Source: DATFVA01 sp963832715
Lineage (GTDB): Bacteria > Bacteroidota > Ignavibacteria > Ignavibacteriales > Ignavibacteriaceae
Direction of reading: 5' to 3'
DNA: 64,000 nt
Assembly (NCBI GenBank): GCA_963832715.1
Contig: CAWHVB010000005.1
Location: 186,001 to 250,000, forward strand
Position 1 is the stretch's first letter. Each line of letters starts with the position of its first letter. Under the pieces are notes generated by a model. It saw only the letters and a list, made by a program, of their open reading frames with translations, searched no databases and was not told where the DNA came from. This document shows positions 19,582 through 28,663 of the stretch, piece after piece. The position numbers and the translations under genes are program-made.

Positions 19582-20328
19582 TTATTTTTTCTTCATTACG
19601 AAGTTCAATTCATTTTGATTATACCTATCAATATACTTATCAACCTGCAGGGTTTGATATCCATCTTTCATCATGATAAAAGTAACCAAATCAGATATTT
19701 GTTTATCGGAAACTTCAGTCGGTTCTGTCCCTCCTGTATAACGGATTATTTTTTGAAAAGGCAGAGCAGAAAGATTTGTATAAAATTGACCATTTAATGA
19801 TTTAAAATTTGGCTGTGCAAGTGCTAATTGATTCGACTGAGTTCTGTTAATAAATACATTTATCTCCGATCCGTATCCGGTGGTAAAATTGACTATATAG
19901 CGTATTGATAATTTATACATTCCATTTGGATAATCATTAAAACCTATTAACGAAGTATCAACTACTCCCGGGGCACTGCTTCCCTGCAGTATGATCGCTG
20001 AGTTGAGGGAGTTATAGTCTATGAATTTAATTTCATATCTGACGTTTCGGTATGACTCAAACCGTATTGAAGTGGAGTCGCAAAACGGATTTGGAAAATT
20101 TTGATAAAGCGTATCGCCCGTGGTAATTTTAGAAACTTTTTTTAAAGGGATATCTTTTAAGTGATAAACAAGATAAACATTAACATCATCAAGCAGATTT
20201 CCATCTTGATCAGTTATTTTACCTGAGATATTAAAAGTTGTCGACTTGACTTCTGTTGTGGAATTATCACATGAAACCAGAAAAATCGATATAAAAATTA
20301 AAGAAATGATCTTTAGAATGTTTCCCAT
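19582..20328 (-). CDS. Lipoprotein with carboxypeptidase-regulatory-like domain and an internal T9SS-CTD-like motif
   Basis: The start MGNILKIISLIFISIFLVSC is chosen over an upstream Met because it gives a clean lipoprotein signal with the lipid Cys at residue 20. A beta domain follows (NISGKITDQDGNLLDDVNVYLVY) of the carboxypeptidase-D regulatory type. Then comes LYQNFPNPFCDSTSIRF ... YPNGMYKLSI, which reads like a type-A T9SS sorting domain but sits in the middle of the protein with about 100 residues after it. The end is FVMKKK. It lies downstream of the outer-membrane protein gene and may be its partner. Confidence 0.75.
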   Translation of the reverse strand: MGNILKIISLIFISIFLVSCDNSTTEVKSTTFNISGKITDQDGNLLDDVNVYLVYHLKDIPLKKVSKITTGDTLYQNFPNPFCDSTSIRFESYRNVRYEIKFIDYNSLNSAIILQGSSAPGVVDTSLIGFNDYPNGMYKLSIRYIVNFTTGYGSEINVFINRTQSNQLALAQPNFKSLNGQFYTNLSALPFQKIIRYTGGTEPTEVSDKQISDLVTFIMMKDGYQTLQVDKYIDRYNQNELNFVMKKK

Positions 20329-20459
20329 CTGTCTATCCCTGCTGGTTAAAGAAAAAATAAGCATGTGATTCATTTTTCACTTTGAAATAAACTTTCTGTC
20401 AGCTAAAAGCCTGATTGATTCTCATTCAGCTTAACATTTGAACTTCAAATACGAATTAA

Positions 20460-21854
20460 TTAAAAATAATAAAACAGTTCAGCTTTGGCTGTCAGCAGAA
20501 CCGGAACAAGGTATTCAACCTTGAAATTCAGAAATTCATATAAAGAATAGTTGAACCCTATTGATGGATAAAAATTACCTTTACTGATTTTAGAAGTTAT
20601 ATTCTGAGTATATTCTTCAAAATCATTAGGATCATTGGATACCAGTGTATCTATATGCCTGGTAATATCATAATAATCTCTTTCTGCAGAGGTATAGAAA
20701 TAATTTAAGCCGGCTTCTATATATATTTTATTTGAGAAATAATATACCGGGACAGCTATCCGCCCGTATATTTCATAATGCTTGCTTTTATTATTTTCAT
20801 TCAACGTATAAGTGACAATCGAATGCTTTCCTGTGGAAGGCTGAAATGAATCCCTTTGAATTTGAAAAGAAGTGATATCATCATCCGTACTGAAATCTGA
20901 AAAGATCTCATATCCTGCATCTATTTCAACATAAGAAAAAGGTGTCTTATCATTTCTCAATCCCATTCTGAAACCAATATCGGCTATAACCCCGGAGGTA
21001 ATAGTACCCTTATCTTTATTTTCTATATGAAAGTAAGGGAAAGGATTTTCCTTAAATAAAATTTCATTTTCATACTTGAAATTATTCTTAAAATAAAATA
21101 TTCCTGCCTTAACCGCATTTTTCTGCACATAGTCATCTACATGCATTTTCCTGAGAAATTCAAATAAAGGTAAGTCGGAATCCTGCTTATATTTCTGAAG
21201 ATAGCTTTCGCTGAAGAGGTATGGAAAATTCAGCGCAGATTCAATAGCCTGGTATCTTTCAGACTGGTCCATTGATGAGGCATTTGAGTATATGGTTTTG
21301 AATTCTGCTGATTTTTTATCCATAAGTTTCAGGCTGCCGGATAAATAATTAAAGTGATCATTGTATTGAGATTTTTTTCCCGATGCAATCATATAAGTGA
21401 AATACTGAAGTTTGCCTTTATCTACCGGAAGACTTACTGAGTCTGAATATTTATTTATTTCCTCCTGATACAGTGTAGATAAATCGCTCCTGATTGTAGA
21501 AGAGAGTACCCCCGGATTAATATCTTCAGCCTTTTTAATTTCATCCTGTATCCATTTATTCCGTGCTGTTCTGAACTTATAATCTTCCGACCTTAGAAGG
21601 TTATAATAGTTGGAATCAGGATTTGTAATTTTTTCACCGAATCTTTTATCAATGTACATTATGTAATAGTATACCAGGTCGGGGTTCACACTGGCATAAT
21701 GACCAATATTTATATCAACCTGGTTCTTAAAATCAGCATCTTTCATTATCGATTCAGGAACATAGCCGGAAAATAACGGAAGATAGTTTTGTGAAAAAAT
21801 CTGAACACTGCTTAAGAAAATAAACAGAAATGCGAATCGAACAGAGATAGTCAT
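20460..21854 (-). CDS. Putative outer-membrane beta-barrel protein, unknown family
   Basis: A 464-residue protein with a signal peptide (FAFLFIFLSSVQIFSQN). Residues about 25-270 are helical and charged; from about 285 onward there are alternating amphipathic strands (GVIADIGFRMGLRN, HYEIYGRIAVPVYYFSNKIYIEAGLNYFY, FYPSIGFNYSLYEFLNFKVEYLV), ending with the aromatic C-terminus ELFYYF typical of outer-membrane barrels. It is followed on the same strand after about 130 bases by the lipoprotein gene. No named family is recognised. Confidence 0.7.
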   Translation of the reverse strand: MTISVRFAFLFIFLSSVQIFSQNYLPLFSGYVPESIMKDADFKNQVDINIGHYASVNPDLVYYYIMYIDKRFGEKITNPDSNYYNLLRSEDYKFRTARNKWIQDEIKKAEDINPGVLSSTIRSDLSTLYQEEINKYSDSVSLPVDKGKLQYFTYMIASGKKSQYNDHFNYLSGSLKLMDKKSAEFKTIYSNASSMDQSERYQAIESALNFPYLFSESYLQKYKQDSDLPLFEFLRKMHVDDYVQKNAVKAGIFYFKNNFKYENEILFKENPFPYFHIENKDKGTITSGVIADIGFRMGLRNDKTPFSYVEIDAGYEIFSDFSTDDDITSFQIQRDSFQPSTGKHSIVTYTLNENNKSKHYEIYGRIAVPVYYFSNKIYIEAGLNYFYTSAERDYYDITRHIDTLVSNDPNDFEEYTQNITSKISKGNFYPSIGFNYSLYEFLNFKVEYLVPVLLTAKAELFYYF

Positions 21855-21906
21855 AACTCACCCTTGAGGATTTATGAATATAGAGGGATTTTCCCCTGTA
21901 ATTATT

Positions 21907-22365
21907 TTACGAAGGTATTTTAAGTACCATCAGGATTACTGCAATTAATGGAGCGATAGTAGCAATGCTTCCCCATAAGTTCCACTCTTTAGATACTGCG
22001 TCATACAACTGCTGATCAAACGGATCTGTTTCAGCGATTTTTAATAATTTCTTTTGTGCGGGAACAACCTTTGCCATAAAAGCCGCCGCCGAGATTATAA
22101 TCATAATGAAACCCCACATAATCCAGCCGGTTTCAAAAGGAAGATAACCTATTCCCATAGCCCCAAACCCTGCCAGGATTAAAAAGGCAACTGCCGGCAT
22201 AGTAAAAAACCGGTCAGCCCGTATAATTCCTCTCATCGTATGAGCTATAATTTTGGGATCTCCGCTTCGGTCGCCATGATTCTTCCAGAAAACATCGATC
22301 ACTATGTTTCCCAGAAAAAATATTACTGCAAATACGTGAATCAGTTTGAAAATCAAATAAGCCAT
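21907..22365 (-). CDS. DUF2269-like integral membrane protein
   Basis: A 152-residue protein with four predicted membrane helices. The first (LIFKLIHVFAVIFFLGNIVIDVFW) carries the conserved early His, and a second conserved stretch is RADRFFTMPAVAFLILAGFGAM. This matches the DUF2269/YoaA-like layout of small predicted haem-containing or redox membrane proteins, whose function is unproven. It is transcribed away from the cbb3 operon, from the same intergenic region that carries the 11-bp repeat array. Confidence 0.7.
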   Translation of the reverse strand: MAYLIFKLIHVFAVIFFLGNIVIDVFWKNHGDRSGDPKIIAHTMRGIIRADRFFTMPAVAFLILAGFGAMGIGYLPFETGWIMWGFIMIIISAAAFMAKVVPAQKKLLKIAETDPFDQQLYDAVSKEWNLWGSIATIAPLIAVILMVLKIPS

Positions 22366-22469
22366 TATAATCTCTTTTTAACAGTGTCCAATTTGCAAAA
22401 ATCCGAAGGAAAATCCAACCTTTAGAGAGATCGGAACTAAATGAAAATGCTGATTCTCACGATTGTCCA

Positions 22470-22546
22470 ACGTAATCACTGCGTGTTGAGAGCGTATTCA
22501 GAGCGTATTCACTGCGTATTCAAAAAGCTATTTGAACGTATTTCGA
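22470..22546. repeat. 11-bp tandem array of RCGTATTCA-like units
   Basis: Units begin at 22470 (ACGTAATCA), 22481 (GCGTGTTGA), 22492, 22503 and 22514 (GCGTATTCA, all three identical), 22525 (AAGCTATTT, weak) and 22536 (ACGTATTTC). The period is exactly 11 bases. Such helically phased direct repeats are typical of OmpR/PhoB- or other response-regulator sites. It lies about 105 bases before DUF2269 and 250 bases before ccoI, which point in opposite directions. Confidence 0.65.
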
Positions 22547-22710
22547 TAGTTTTTCCAGTGGTGGTTAGAATCCCAGGAATTTTATGAAGTCAGAGTTTGT
22601 TTTAATACTTGCTGAGGCCAAAGGTTAATTATATGGCTGGTTTTTATTAAAAAGAACAAAAAAGTCCGAATAATAATTTCTATTTTTTTTATATTTACAT
22701 ATTGATCGTA

Positions 22711-22727
22711 AAATTTCTGAGAAATTT
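22711..22727. promoter_or_regulatory. Palindrome upstream of the cbb3 operon
   Basis: AAATTTCTGAGAAATTT is a perfect 7-3-7 inverted repeat 69 bases before ccoI. It shares AATTTCT(C/G)AGAAATT with 3701-3717 before the ECF sigma gene. An operator role is inferred. The remaining gene-free sequence at 22366-22796 is AT-rich with nothing else clear. Confidence 0.5.
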
Positions 22728-22796
22728 CATCTTTTTATTTTTGAATAATCAGCAGCCGGACAGATTATAAGGAATAACTCTACAATTTTTGACCCT

Positions 22797-25214
22797 ATGA
22801 ATATAAAAGACACTGCTAAAAAAGAGATTAAATGTTTTCACTGCGGAGACGACTGTACTGATGAAAGTCTGCGGATAGATGACAGATTTTTTTGCTGTCT
22901 TGGATGTAAAACTGTCTATGAAATGCTCAACGGAAACCAGATGTGCGATTATTATGTTCTGGAATCTGCACCCGGCATCTCACCGAAAAACCTTCCTGTT
23001 AGAAAATTTGATTATCTTGATGATGCTGATACAATTCAGAAATTAACAGATTTCAAAAATGAAACGATCAGTTCTGTTACGTTTTACATACCCCAGATGC
23101 ACTGCAGTTCTTGTATCTGGCTCCTGGAAAATCTTTATAAGCTTAATCCAGGTGTTAGTCAGTCCAGCGTAAATTTCCTTAAGAAAGAGCTTTCCGTAAA
23201 ATATTTTCATTCGAAGATAAGCCTTAGAGAGCTTGTTGAACTGCTCGCATCAATCGGGTACGAACCATTAATACAGCTTGACAGCACCGAAGAGAAGAAA
23301 GATGTTCATAGAAAACATCTTTATTACAAAATAGGTATTGCCGCTTTCTGTTTCGGAAATATAATGCTTTTGAGTTTTCCCGAGTATTTGTCGGTTGATA
23401 TTAACGACAGTTATTACAGGACGATCTTTGCATTCCTGAACCTCATTCTTGCCCTGCCTGTGTTCTTTTACTCGGCGTCGGAATATTTCAGTTCGGCTTA
23501 TAAGGGTCTGAGGAAAAGAATTGTCAATATCGATTTCCCGATTTCTCTGGGGATTACTGTCCTGTTCGTAAGGAGCGTAGTTGAAGTCCTGTTCTATAAC
23601 GGTGCCGGTTATTTTGATTCAATGAGCGGACTGGTTTTCTTCCTTCTGATCGGGAAATTATTCCAGGAAAAAACATATGACACCCTGAACTTTGAAAGAA
23701 GCTATAAATCGTATTTCCCGCTGGGTGTTACTGTTAAAAAGGACAATAAGGAAACTTCCATTCCTGTAGCAAAACTTAAAACAGGCGATAGAATTATTAT
23801 ACGGAATAATGAGATTATCCCCGCCGATGCTGTTCTGTTTAAGGGAGCAGGAAATATCGACTATAGTTTCGTAACGGGCGAATCGGTACCTGTCGAAAAA
23901 GTGCTGGGCGAATTGGTATATGCCGGTGGAAGGCAGATCGGCAGTGCTGTAGAACTTGAAGTGGTGAAGGAAGTATCTCAAAGCTACCTGACCCAGTTAT
24001 GGAACCACGAATCTTTTAACAAGAAAGAAGAAAGTTATTTTACATCTATAAGTAATGCGGTAAGCAAATACTTTACAGCTGCCGTATTGATTATTGCATC
24101 CGCTGCAGCTTTGTTCTGGCTGCAGACAAGCGTCCACACAGCAATAAATGTATTTACAGCAGTTCTTATTGTTGCATGTCCCTGCGCTCTTGCCCTATCA
24201 ACTCCGTTTACATTTGGTAATACTGTCAGGATATTCGGAAGGAATAAATTCTACCTGAAGAACAGTATTGTAGTTGAAGACCTTGCAAAGATAAATACGA
24301 TAGTCTTTGATAAAACAGGTACTATTACAAAATCAGGAAACGGGGCGGTGAATTTTATCGGGGAGCACCTGGATGATTTCAAAAGGGAAATGATCAAATC
24401 ACTTGTAAAGAACTCAACCCATCCGCTGAGCGCCGCTGTTTACAGCGCCCTGATGAAGCACGATGAGCCGGAAGTGTCGGAATTCAGGGAATACTCGGGA
24501 CTTGGGATTGAAGGTGTGGTGCTGGGGAATAAAATTAAAATCGGCTCACTTCCTTTTGTGGATGAATCCCTCGCTAATTTCAAACCGGTTCCACAGGAGA
24601 AACCCAGGGTATATATTTCTATAAACGGCAGAACTTACGGATACTTTGAGGTAAATAATAATTACCGTACAGGCATCGAAGAGGTTGTAAGTAGTCTTTC
24701 TCCCAATTACAGGCTTGCTGTTTTGTCGGGTGATAATGAAGGAGAAAAAATCAGGCTGCAGAAGATTTTCGGGAAGGATTCTGATCTTCAATTCAGGCAG
24801 ACTCCGAATGATAAACTACTGTATGTCGAAGGGATTCAAGGTAATAAGGGAAATGTTTTAATGGTAGGTGATGGTCTGAATGATGCAGGAGCGCTGAGGC
24901 AGAGCAATGTGGGCATAGCAGTAACTGAAAACATCAGCAGTTTCGCACCCGCCTGTGATGCTATTCTTGATGCCGAAAAGTTATCTTTACTCCCGGAATT
25001 TATCAGGTTTTCAAAAACAAGTGTAAGAATAATAATAGCAAGTTTTATAATATCATTTTTATATAATGCTGCGGGTCTGACCTTTGCGATTGAAGGAATG
25101 TTATCACCGATAGTTGCAGCTATACTTATGCCGCTTAGTTCAATCTCGGTGGTTTTGTTCACCACTCTTACAACAAATTTCATTGCAGGAAAGAGAGGTC
25201 TGTTATCTCGGTAA
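22797..25214 (+). CDS. ccoI: Copper-translocating P-type ATPase for cbb3 oxidase assembly
   Basis: CcoI pumps copper needed for the CuB site of cbb3 oxidase. The 805-residue protein has an N-terminal metal-binding module (KCFHCGDDCTDESLRIDDRFFCCLGCKTVYE), an HMA-like domain (MHCSSCIWLLENL), eight predicted membrane helices, the transport motif CPCAL, the phosphorylation site DKTGTITK, the HP motif THPLSA and the hinge VGDGLNDAGAL. This N-terminal cysteine module is specific to CcoI/FixI. It is the first gene of the operon and its stop lies next to the ccoS start. Confidence 0.95.
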   Translation: MNIKDTAKKEIKCFHCGDDCTDESLRIDDRFFCCLGCKTVYEMLNGNQMCDYYVLESAPGISPKNLPVRKFDYLDDADTIQKLTDFKNETISSVTFYIPQMHCSSCIWLLENLYKLNPGVSQSSVNFLKKELSVKYFHSKISLRELVELLASIGYEPLIQLDSTEEKKDVHRKHLYYKIGIAAFCFGNIMLLSFPEYLSVDINDSYYRTIFAFLNLILALPVFFYSASEYFSSAYKGLRKRIVNIDFPISLGITVLFVRSVVEVLFYNGAGYFDSMSGLVFFLLIGKLFQEKTYDTLNFERSYKSYFPLGVTVKKDNKETSIPVAKLKTGDRIIIRNNEIIPADAVLFKGAGNIDYSFVTGESVPVEKVLGELVYAGGRQIGSAVELEVVKEVSQSYLTQLWNHESFNKKEESYFTSISNAVSKYFTAAVLIIASAAALFWLQTSVHTAINVFTAVLIVACPCALALSTPFTFGNTVRIFGRNKFYLKNSIVVEDLAKINTIVFDKTGTITKSGNGAVNFIGEHLDDFKREMIKSLVKNSTHPLSAAVYSALMKHDEPEVSEFREYSGLGIEGVVLGNKIKIGSLPFVDESLANFKPVPQEKPRVYISINGRTYGYFEVNNNYRTGIEEVVSSLSPNYRLAVLSGDNEGEKIRLQKIFGKDSDLQFRQTPNDKLLYVEGIQGNKGNVLMVGDGLNDAGALRQSNVGIAVTENISSFAPACDAILDAEKLSLLPEFIRFSKTSVRIIIASFIISFLYNAAGLTFAIEGMLSPIVAAILMPLSSISVVLFTTLTTNFIAGKRGLLSR

Positions 25215-25216
25215 TT

Positions 25217-25384
25217 GTGGTTTTAATAGGATTCAGTCTCCTTGTTGCACTGGGATTTTTAGGAGCATTCCTGTGGGCTGTAAAAAGCGGCCAATATAAA
25301 GATACTTACACCCCTTCCGTAAGAATGCTGTTTGATGATAAAAAAGAAAGACCTGAAAATGATTTTAATAAAAAGAAAAAATAG
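25217..25384 (+). CDS. ccoS: cbb3 oxidase maturation protein CcoS
   Basis: A 55-residue single-helix protein needed for cofactor insertion into cbb3 oxidase. Reading from GTG 25217 gives VLIGFSLLVALGFLGAFLWAVKSGQ, then the family hallmark YKDTYTPSVRMLFDD. The frame is open upstream through VISVIV, which matches the usual CcoS N-terminus (MSVIVV), but no ATG occurs there. The start is either this GTG or has been lost to a base error. It begins two bases after the ccoI stop. Confidence 0.88.
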   Translation: MVLIGFSLLVALGFLGAFLWAVKSGQYKDTYTPSVRMLFDDKKERPENDFNKKKK

Positions 25385-25414
25385 TTCTCTATTTATTGTA
25401 AGGAGAATGCATTT

Positions 25415-27544
25415 ATGCAGTTAGAACAATTCAGTTACGATAATAAAATCGTAAAGAATTTTGCCATTGCCACTGCCTTCTGGGGAGTGATAGGTATGCT
25501 GGTAGGACTTACCATAGCCTCCCAGCTTTTCATACCCGCACTCAATTTCAACCTGCAGTTTACAACCTTCGGCAGAATTCGTCCCATTCATACTAATGCT
25601 GTGATTTTTGCTTTCGTGGGCAATGCGATTTTTATGGGAGTTTATCATTCGCTCCAGCGTTTGTGCAAAGCAAGAATGTACAGCGACCTGCTCAGCAAAA
25701 TCCATTTCTGGGGATGGCAGCTGATTATTGTGGCAGCCGCCCTTACTCTCGCCATGGGTTTTACAACGAGTAAAGAATATGCTGAACTCGAATGGCCTAT
25801 TGATATTGCAATTGCCGTTGTCTGGATAGTTTTCGGAATCAATATGTTCGGAACAATCCTTAAGAGGAGGGAGAGTCATATTTACGTTGCCATCTGGTTT
25901 TATATCGCAACGTGGGTTACGGTGGCTGTCCTTCATATTGTAAACTCTATTGAGGTTCCGGTATCTTTCCTTAAAAGCTACCCGGTTTATGCCGGCGTGC
26001 AGGATGCACTGGTACAATGGTGGTACGGGCATAATGCAGTAGCGTTTTTCCTTACAACTCCATACCTGGGACTGATGTACTACTACCTCCCAAAAGCAGC
26101 CAACCGCCCGATCTACTCTTACAGGCTGTCGATTATTCATTTCTGGGCGCTTATTTTTATTTATATATGGGCCGGCCCTCATCATCTTCTTTATTCAGCA
26201 CTACCTAACTGGGCTCAATCTCTTGGAACTGCATTCTCTATAATGCTGATTGCTCCATCGTGGGGCGGTATGATTAACGGCTTGCTGACATTAAGAGGAG
26301 CGTGGGATAAAGTAAGAGAAGATCCTATTCTCAAGTTTATGGTCGTTGCTATTACAGCTTATGGTATGGCAACTTTTGAGGGCCCTATGCTCTCTCTTAA
26401 AAATGTAAATGCAATAGCGCATTTTACCGACTGGATTATCGCTCACGTTCACATCGGGGCTCTCGGATGGAACGGGTTCCTCACCTTCGGAATATTGTAC
26501 TGGTTAATACCGAGGATTTATAAAACAGAACTTTTCTCGAAGAAACTTGCGAATGCACATTTCTGGATAGGGATGCTTGGAATAGTATTCTATGCAGCTT
26601 CTATGTACTGGTCGGGTATTACACAGTCGTTAATGTGGAAACAGTTTACTCCACTCGGACTCCTCCAATATCCGAATTTCCTTGAGACTACTCTGCAGAT
26701 AATCCCGATGTATATCATCAGGGCGATCGGCGGACTGCTGTACTTCGCTGGTGTTCTTATGATGGTTTATAATCTTATAAAAACTGCAAAGCAGGGTAGT
26801 TTCCAGGCAGAGGAAGAAGCTGAAGCTCCCGCTCTTGTAACTATTAACGACAGGTTTACAAAAGGAACATGGCACCGCTGGCTTGAAGGTAAACCAATGT
26901 ATTTCCTTGCAGCTTCTACAATTGTGATTTTAATCGGCGGTATAGTAGAGTTCCTGCCGACATTCCTTGTTAAATCAAATATACCTACAATCGCAAGTGT
27001 TAAACCATATACTCCGCTCGAACTACAGGGAAGAGATATTTATATCCGTGAGGGCTGCAATAACTGTCACTCACAGCTTATACGTCCTTTCCGGTCTGAA
27101 ACTGAAAGATACGGCGAGTATTCAAAAGCTGGAGAATATGTGTATGACCATCCGTTCCTCTGGGGATCGAAAAGAACAGGACCAGATCTTCACAGGGAGG
27201 GAGGAAAGTACCCGAATATGTGGCATTACCTCCATATGCAGAATCCCAGACAAATGTCGCCTGGTTCAATTATGCCTTCCTACCCCTGGCTGCTGACTCA
27301 GGACCTTGACACTTCGGAAACAGCCGCAAAGATAAGAGGACTCAGATCAGTCGGGGTTCCTTACCGCGAAGGCTATGAGAACCGGGCCAACGAGGATCTC
27401 AGAATACAGTCTGAGGAAATAGCTGCCGACCTGCAGAAGAACGGTGTTCCTGCTGAACCGAATAAGGAGATCATCGCATTGATAGCGTACCTGCAGAGAC
27501 TTGGAACAGATATCAAAGGTAATCCTTTAACTGAAAAGAAATAG
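25415..27544 (+). CDS. ccoNO: cbb3 cytochrome c oxidase CcoN-CcoO fusion
   Basis: The catalytic core of a high-affinity cbb3 oxidase. Residues 1-470 are CcoN: twelve or more membrane helices with haem and CuB histidines (IRPIHTNAVIFAFVGN, WWYGHNAVAFFLTTP, GPHHLLYSALPNW, TDWIIAHVHIGALGWNG). From about 500 a further membrane helix leads into CcoO, with GRDIYIREGCNNCHSQ (one c-type haem), PFRSETERYGEYSKAGEY and the LWGSKRTGPDL segment. At 709 residues it equals both subunits joined in frame, a fusion known in Bacteroidota-related lineages. The ribosome site AAGGAG precedes ATG. Confidence 0.95.
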   Translation: MQLEQFSYDNKIVKNFAIATAFWGVIGMLVGLTIASQLFIPALNFNLQFTTFGRIRPIHTNAVIFAFVGNAIFMGVYHSLQRLCKARMYSDLLSKIHFWGWQLIIVAAALTLAMGFTTSKEYAELEWPIDIAIAVVWIVFGINMFGTILKRRESHIYVAIWFYIATWVTVAVLHIVNSIEVPVSFLKSYPVYAGVQDALVQWWYGHNAVAFFLTTPYLGLMYYYLPKAANRPIYSYRLSIIHFWALIFIYIWAGPHHLLYSALPNWAQSLGTAFSIMLIAPSWGGMINGLLTLRGAWDKVREDPILKFMVVAITAYGMATFEGPMLSLKNVNAIAHFTDWIIAHVHIGALGWNGFLTFGILYWLIPRIYKTELFSKKLANAHFWIGMLGIVFYAASMYWSGITQSLMWKQFTPLGLLQYPNFLETTLQIIPMYIIRAIGGLLYFAGVLMMVYNLIKTAKQGSFQAEEEAEAPALVTINDRFTKGTWHRWLEGKPMYFLAASTIVILIGGIVEFLPTFLVKSNIPTIASVKPYTPLELQGRDIYIREGCNNCHSQLIRPFRSETERYGEYSKAGEYVYDHPFLWGSKRTGPDLHREGGKYPNMWHYLHMQNPRQMSPGSIMPSYPWLLTQDLDTSETAAKIRGLRSVGVPYREGYENRANEDLRIQSEEIAADLQKNGVPAEPNKEIIALIAYLQRLGTDIKGNPLTEKK

Positions 27545-27555
27545 GAATTTGTATT

Positions 27556-27768
27556 ATGGAAATGGCAAGTAAATATCTTGAATCGATTGAAGGAATTGCT
27601 GCTTATCCGCTTTTTTCTCTCATAGTCTTTTTTGTATTCTTTGCGGTCCTTCTAGTCTGGGCACTTAAGGCTGACAAAGGCTATCTCAAAAAAATGGGAG
27701 AACTTCCTCTCGATCCCGAAAATCATCAGCAAAAAATATTAACAGGTGATTATAATGAAGATAAATAG
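27556..27768 (+). CDS. ccoQ: cbb3 oxidase subunit CcoQ
   Basis: A 70-residue protein with one membrane helix (YPLFSLIVFFVFFAVLLVWAL) and a short polar tail (ADKGYLKKMGELPLD), as in CcoQ/FixQ, which stabilises the oxidase. It lies 11 bases after ccoNO and its end overlaps ccoP by 14 bases. Confidence 0.85.
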   Translation: MEMASKYLESIEGIAAYPLFSLIVFFVFFAVLLVWALKADKGYLKKMGELPLDPENHQQKILTGDYNEDK

Positions 27769-28630
27769 AAAGATTTTAATGAAAGTATTATTAACATTTG
27801 CTGCACTCCTTCTTCAAAGCGGTTTCGTTTTTGCACAGGAGGCTGTAACTGTAGAAGAAGGAGTACTCGGACCGGCTTATTACAAAGTGCTCGGAATACT
27901 TTTCTTTGTACTGATCATTGTGATCATATACGGATTTATGTATTTCGGAACCGAAGAAATAAAGGAAGAGGAAAAAGCAGTAGAAGAGCCCGGCAAAGCT
28001 ACCCTGTGGGCCCGTATAAGACAGGCAATGACGAAAGCAGCTCCCCTCGATAAAGAAGATGAAATACTGATGGAAGATGATTATGACGGTATTAAGGAAC
28101 TGGATAACCGCGTTCCTCCCTGGTTCAATTATCTTTTTTATACCACGATAATTTTTGCCATTTATTATATGTTCAATTATGAGGTATTTTCGGCAGGTAA
28201 ATCCCAGGTTGATGAGTACCAGGCCGAAATGCAGGCTTATTCTCTGCAGAAAGCACAGCTTGAAGCATCAGGCGCATTTGTTACGGAAGAAAACGTAACC
28301 AGGCTTACTGATCAGAATGACCTGGAATCAGGGAAAGATATATTTAAGGCTAACTGCGTTCCCTGTCATGGCCCCGATGCAGGCGGCGTTGTCGGTCCTA
28401 ATTTAACGGATAAATACTGGATACACGGCGGCGGAATAAAGAATGTATTCACAACTATTAAATATGGAGTTCCTGCAAAGGGAATGGTCAGCTGGCAGAC
28501 GCAGTTAAATCCCAAACAAATGCAGCAGGTAGCCAGTTATGTTCTTTCCTTACAGGGCTCAAATCCTGCAAATCCTAAACCTCCGCAGGGAACAATATGG
28601 CAGGGAGATAGTACGCAGGTAAACCAATAA
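27755..28630 (+). CDS. ccoP: cbb3 oxidase cytochrome c subunit CcoP, one-haem form
   Basis: Delivers electrons to the oxidase. The start at ATG 27755 gives a signal-like first helix (MKVLLTFAALLLQSGFVFAQ). A second helix follows (YYKVLGILFFVLIIVIIYGFMYF), then the CcoP linker NRVPPWFNYLFYTTIIFAIYYM and a cytochrome c domain (CVPCHGPDAGGVVGPNLTDKYW, with Met ligand in KGMVSW). Classical proteobacterial CcoP has two CXXCH motifs; only one is present here, as in many Bacteroidota. The CcoO portion carries the other c-haem of the complex. Confidence 0.93.
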   Translation: MKINRKILMKVLLTFAALLLQSGFVFAQEAVTVEEGVLGPAYYKVLGILFFVLIIVIIYGFMYFGTEEIKEEEKAVEEPGKATLWARIRQAMTKAAPLDKEDEILMEDDYDGIKELDNRVPPWFNYLFYTTIIFAIYYMFNYEVFSAGKSQVDEYQAEMQAYSLQKAQLEASGAFVTEENVTRLTDQNDLESGKDIFKANCVPCHGPDAGGVVGPNLTDKYWIHGGGIKNVFTTIKYGVPAKGMVSWQTQLNPKQMQQVASYVLSLQGSNPANPKPPQGTIWQGDSTQVNQ

Positions 28631-28663
28631 TTTCAGGAATTTATTTTAAGTTACGGATTTGAT

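Noticed and set aside
22470..22546. Possible CRISPR array
   Set aside because: Units are 9-11 bases with two-base gaps, far too short for repeats and spacers, and no cas gene is near.
25421..26185. 254-residue reverse-strand ORF inside ccoNO
   Set aside because: It lies wholly antisense to a well-conserved oxidase gene and shows no recognisable motif.
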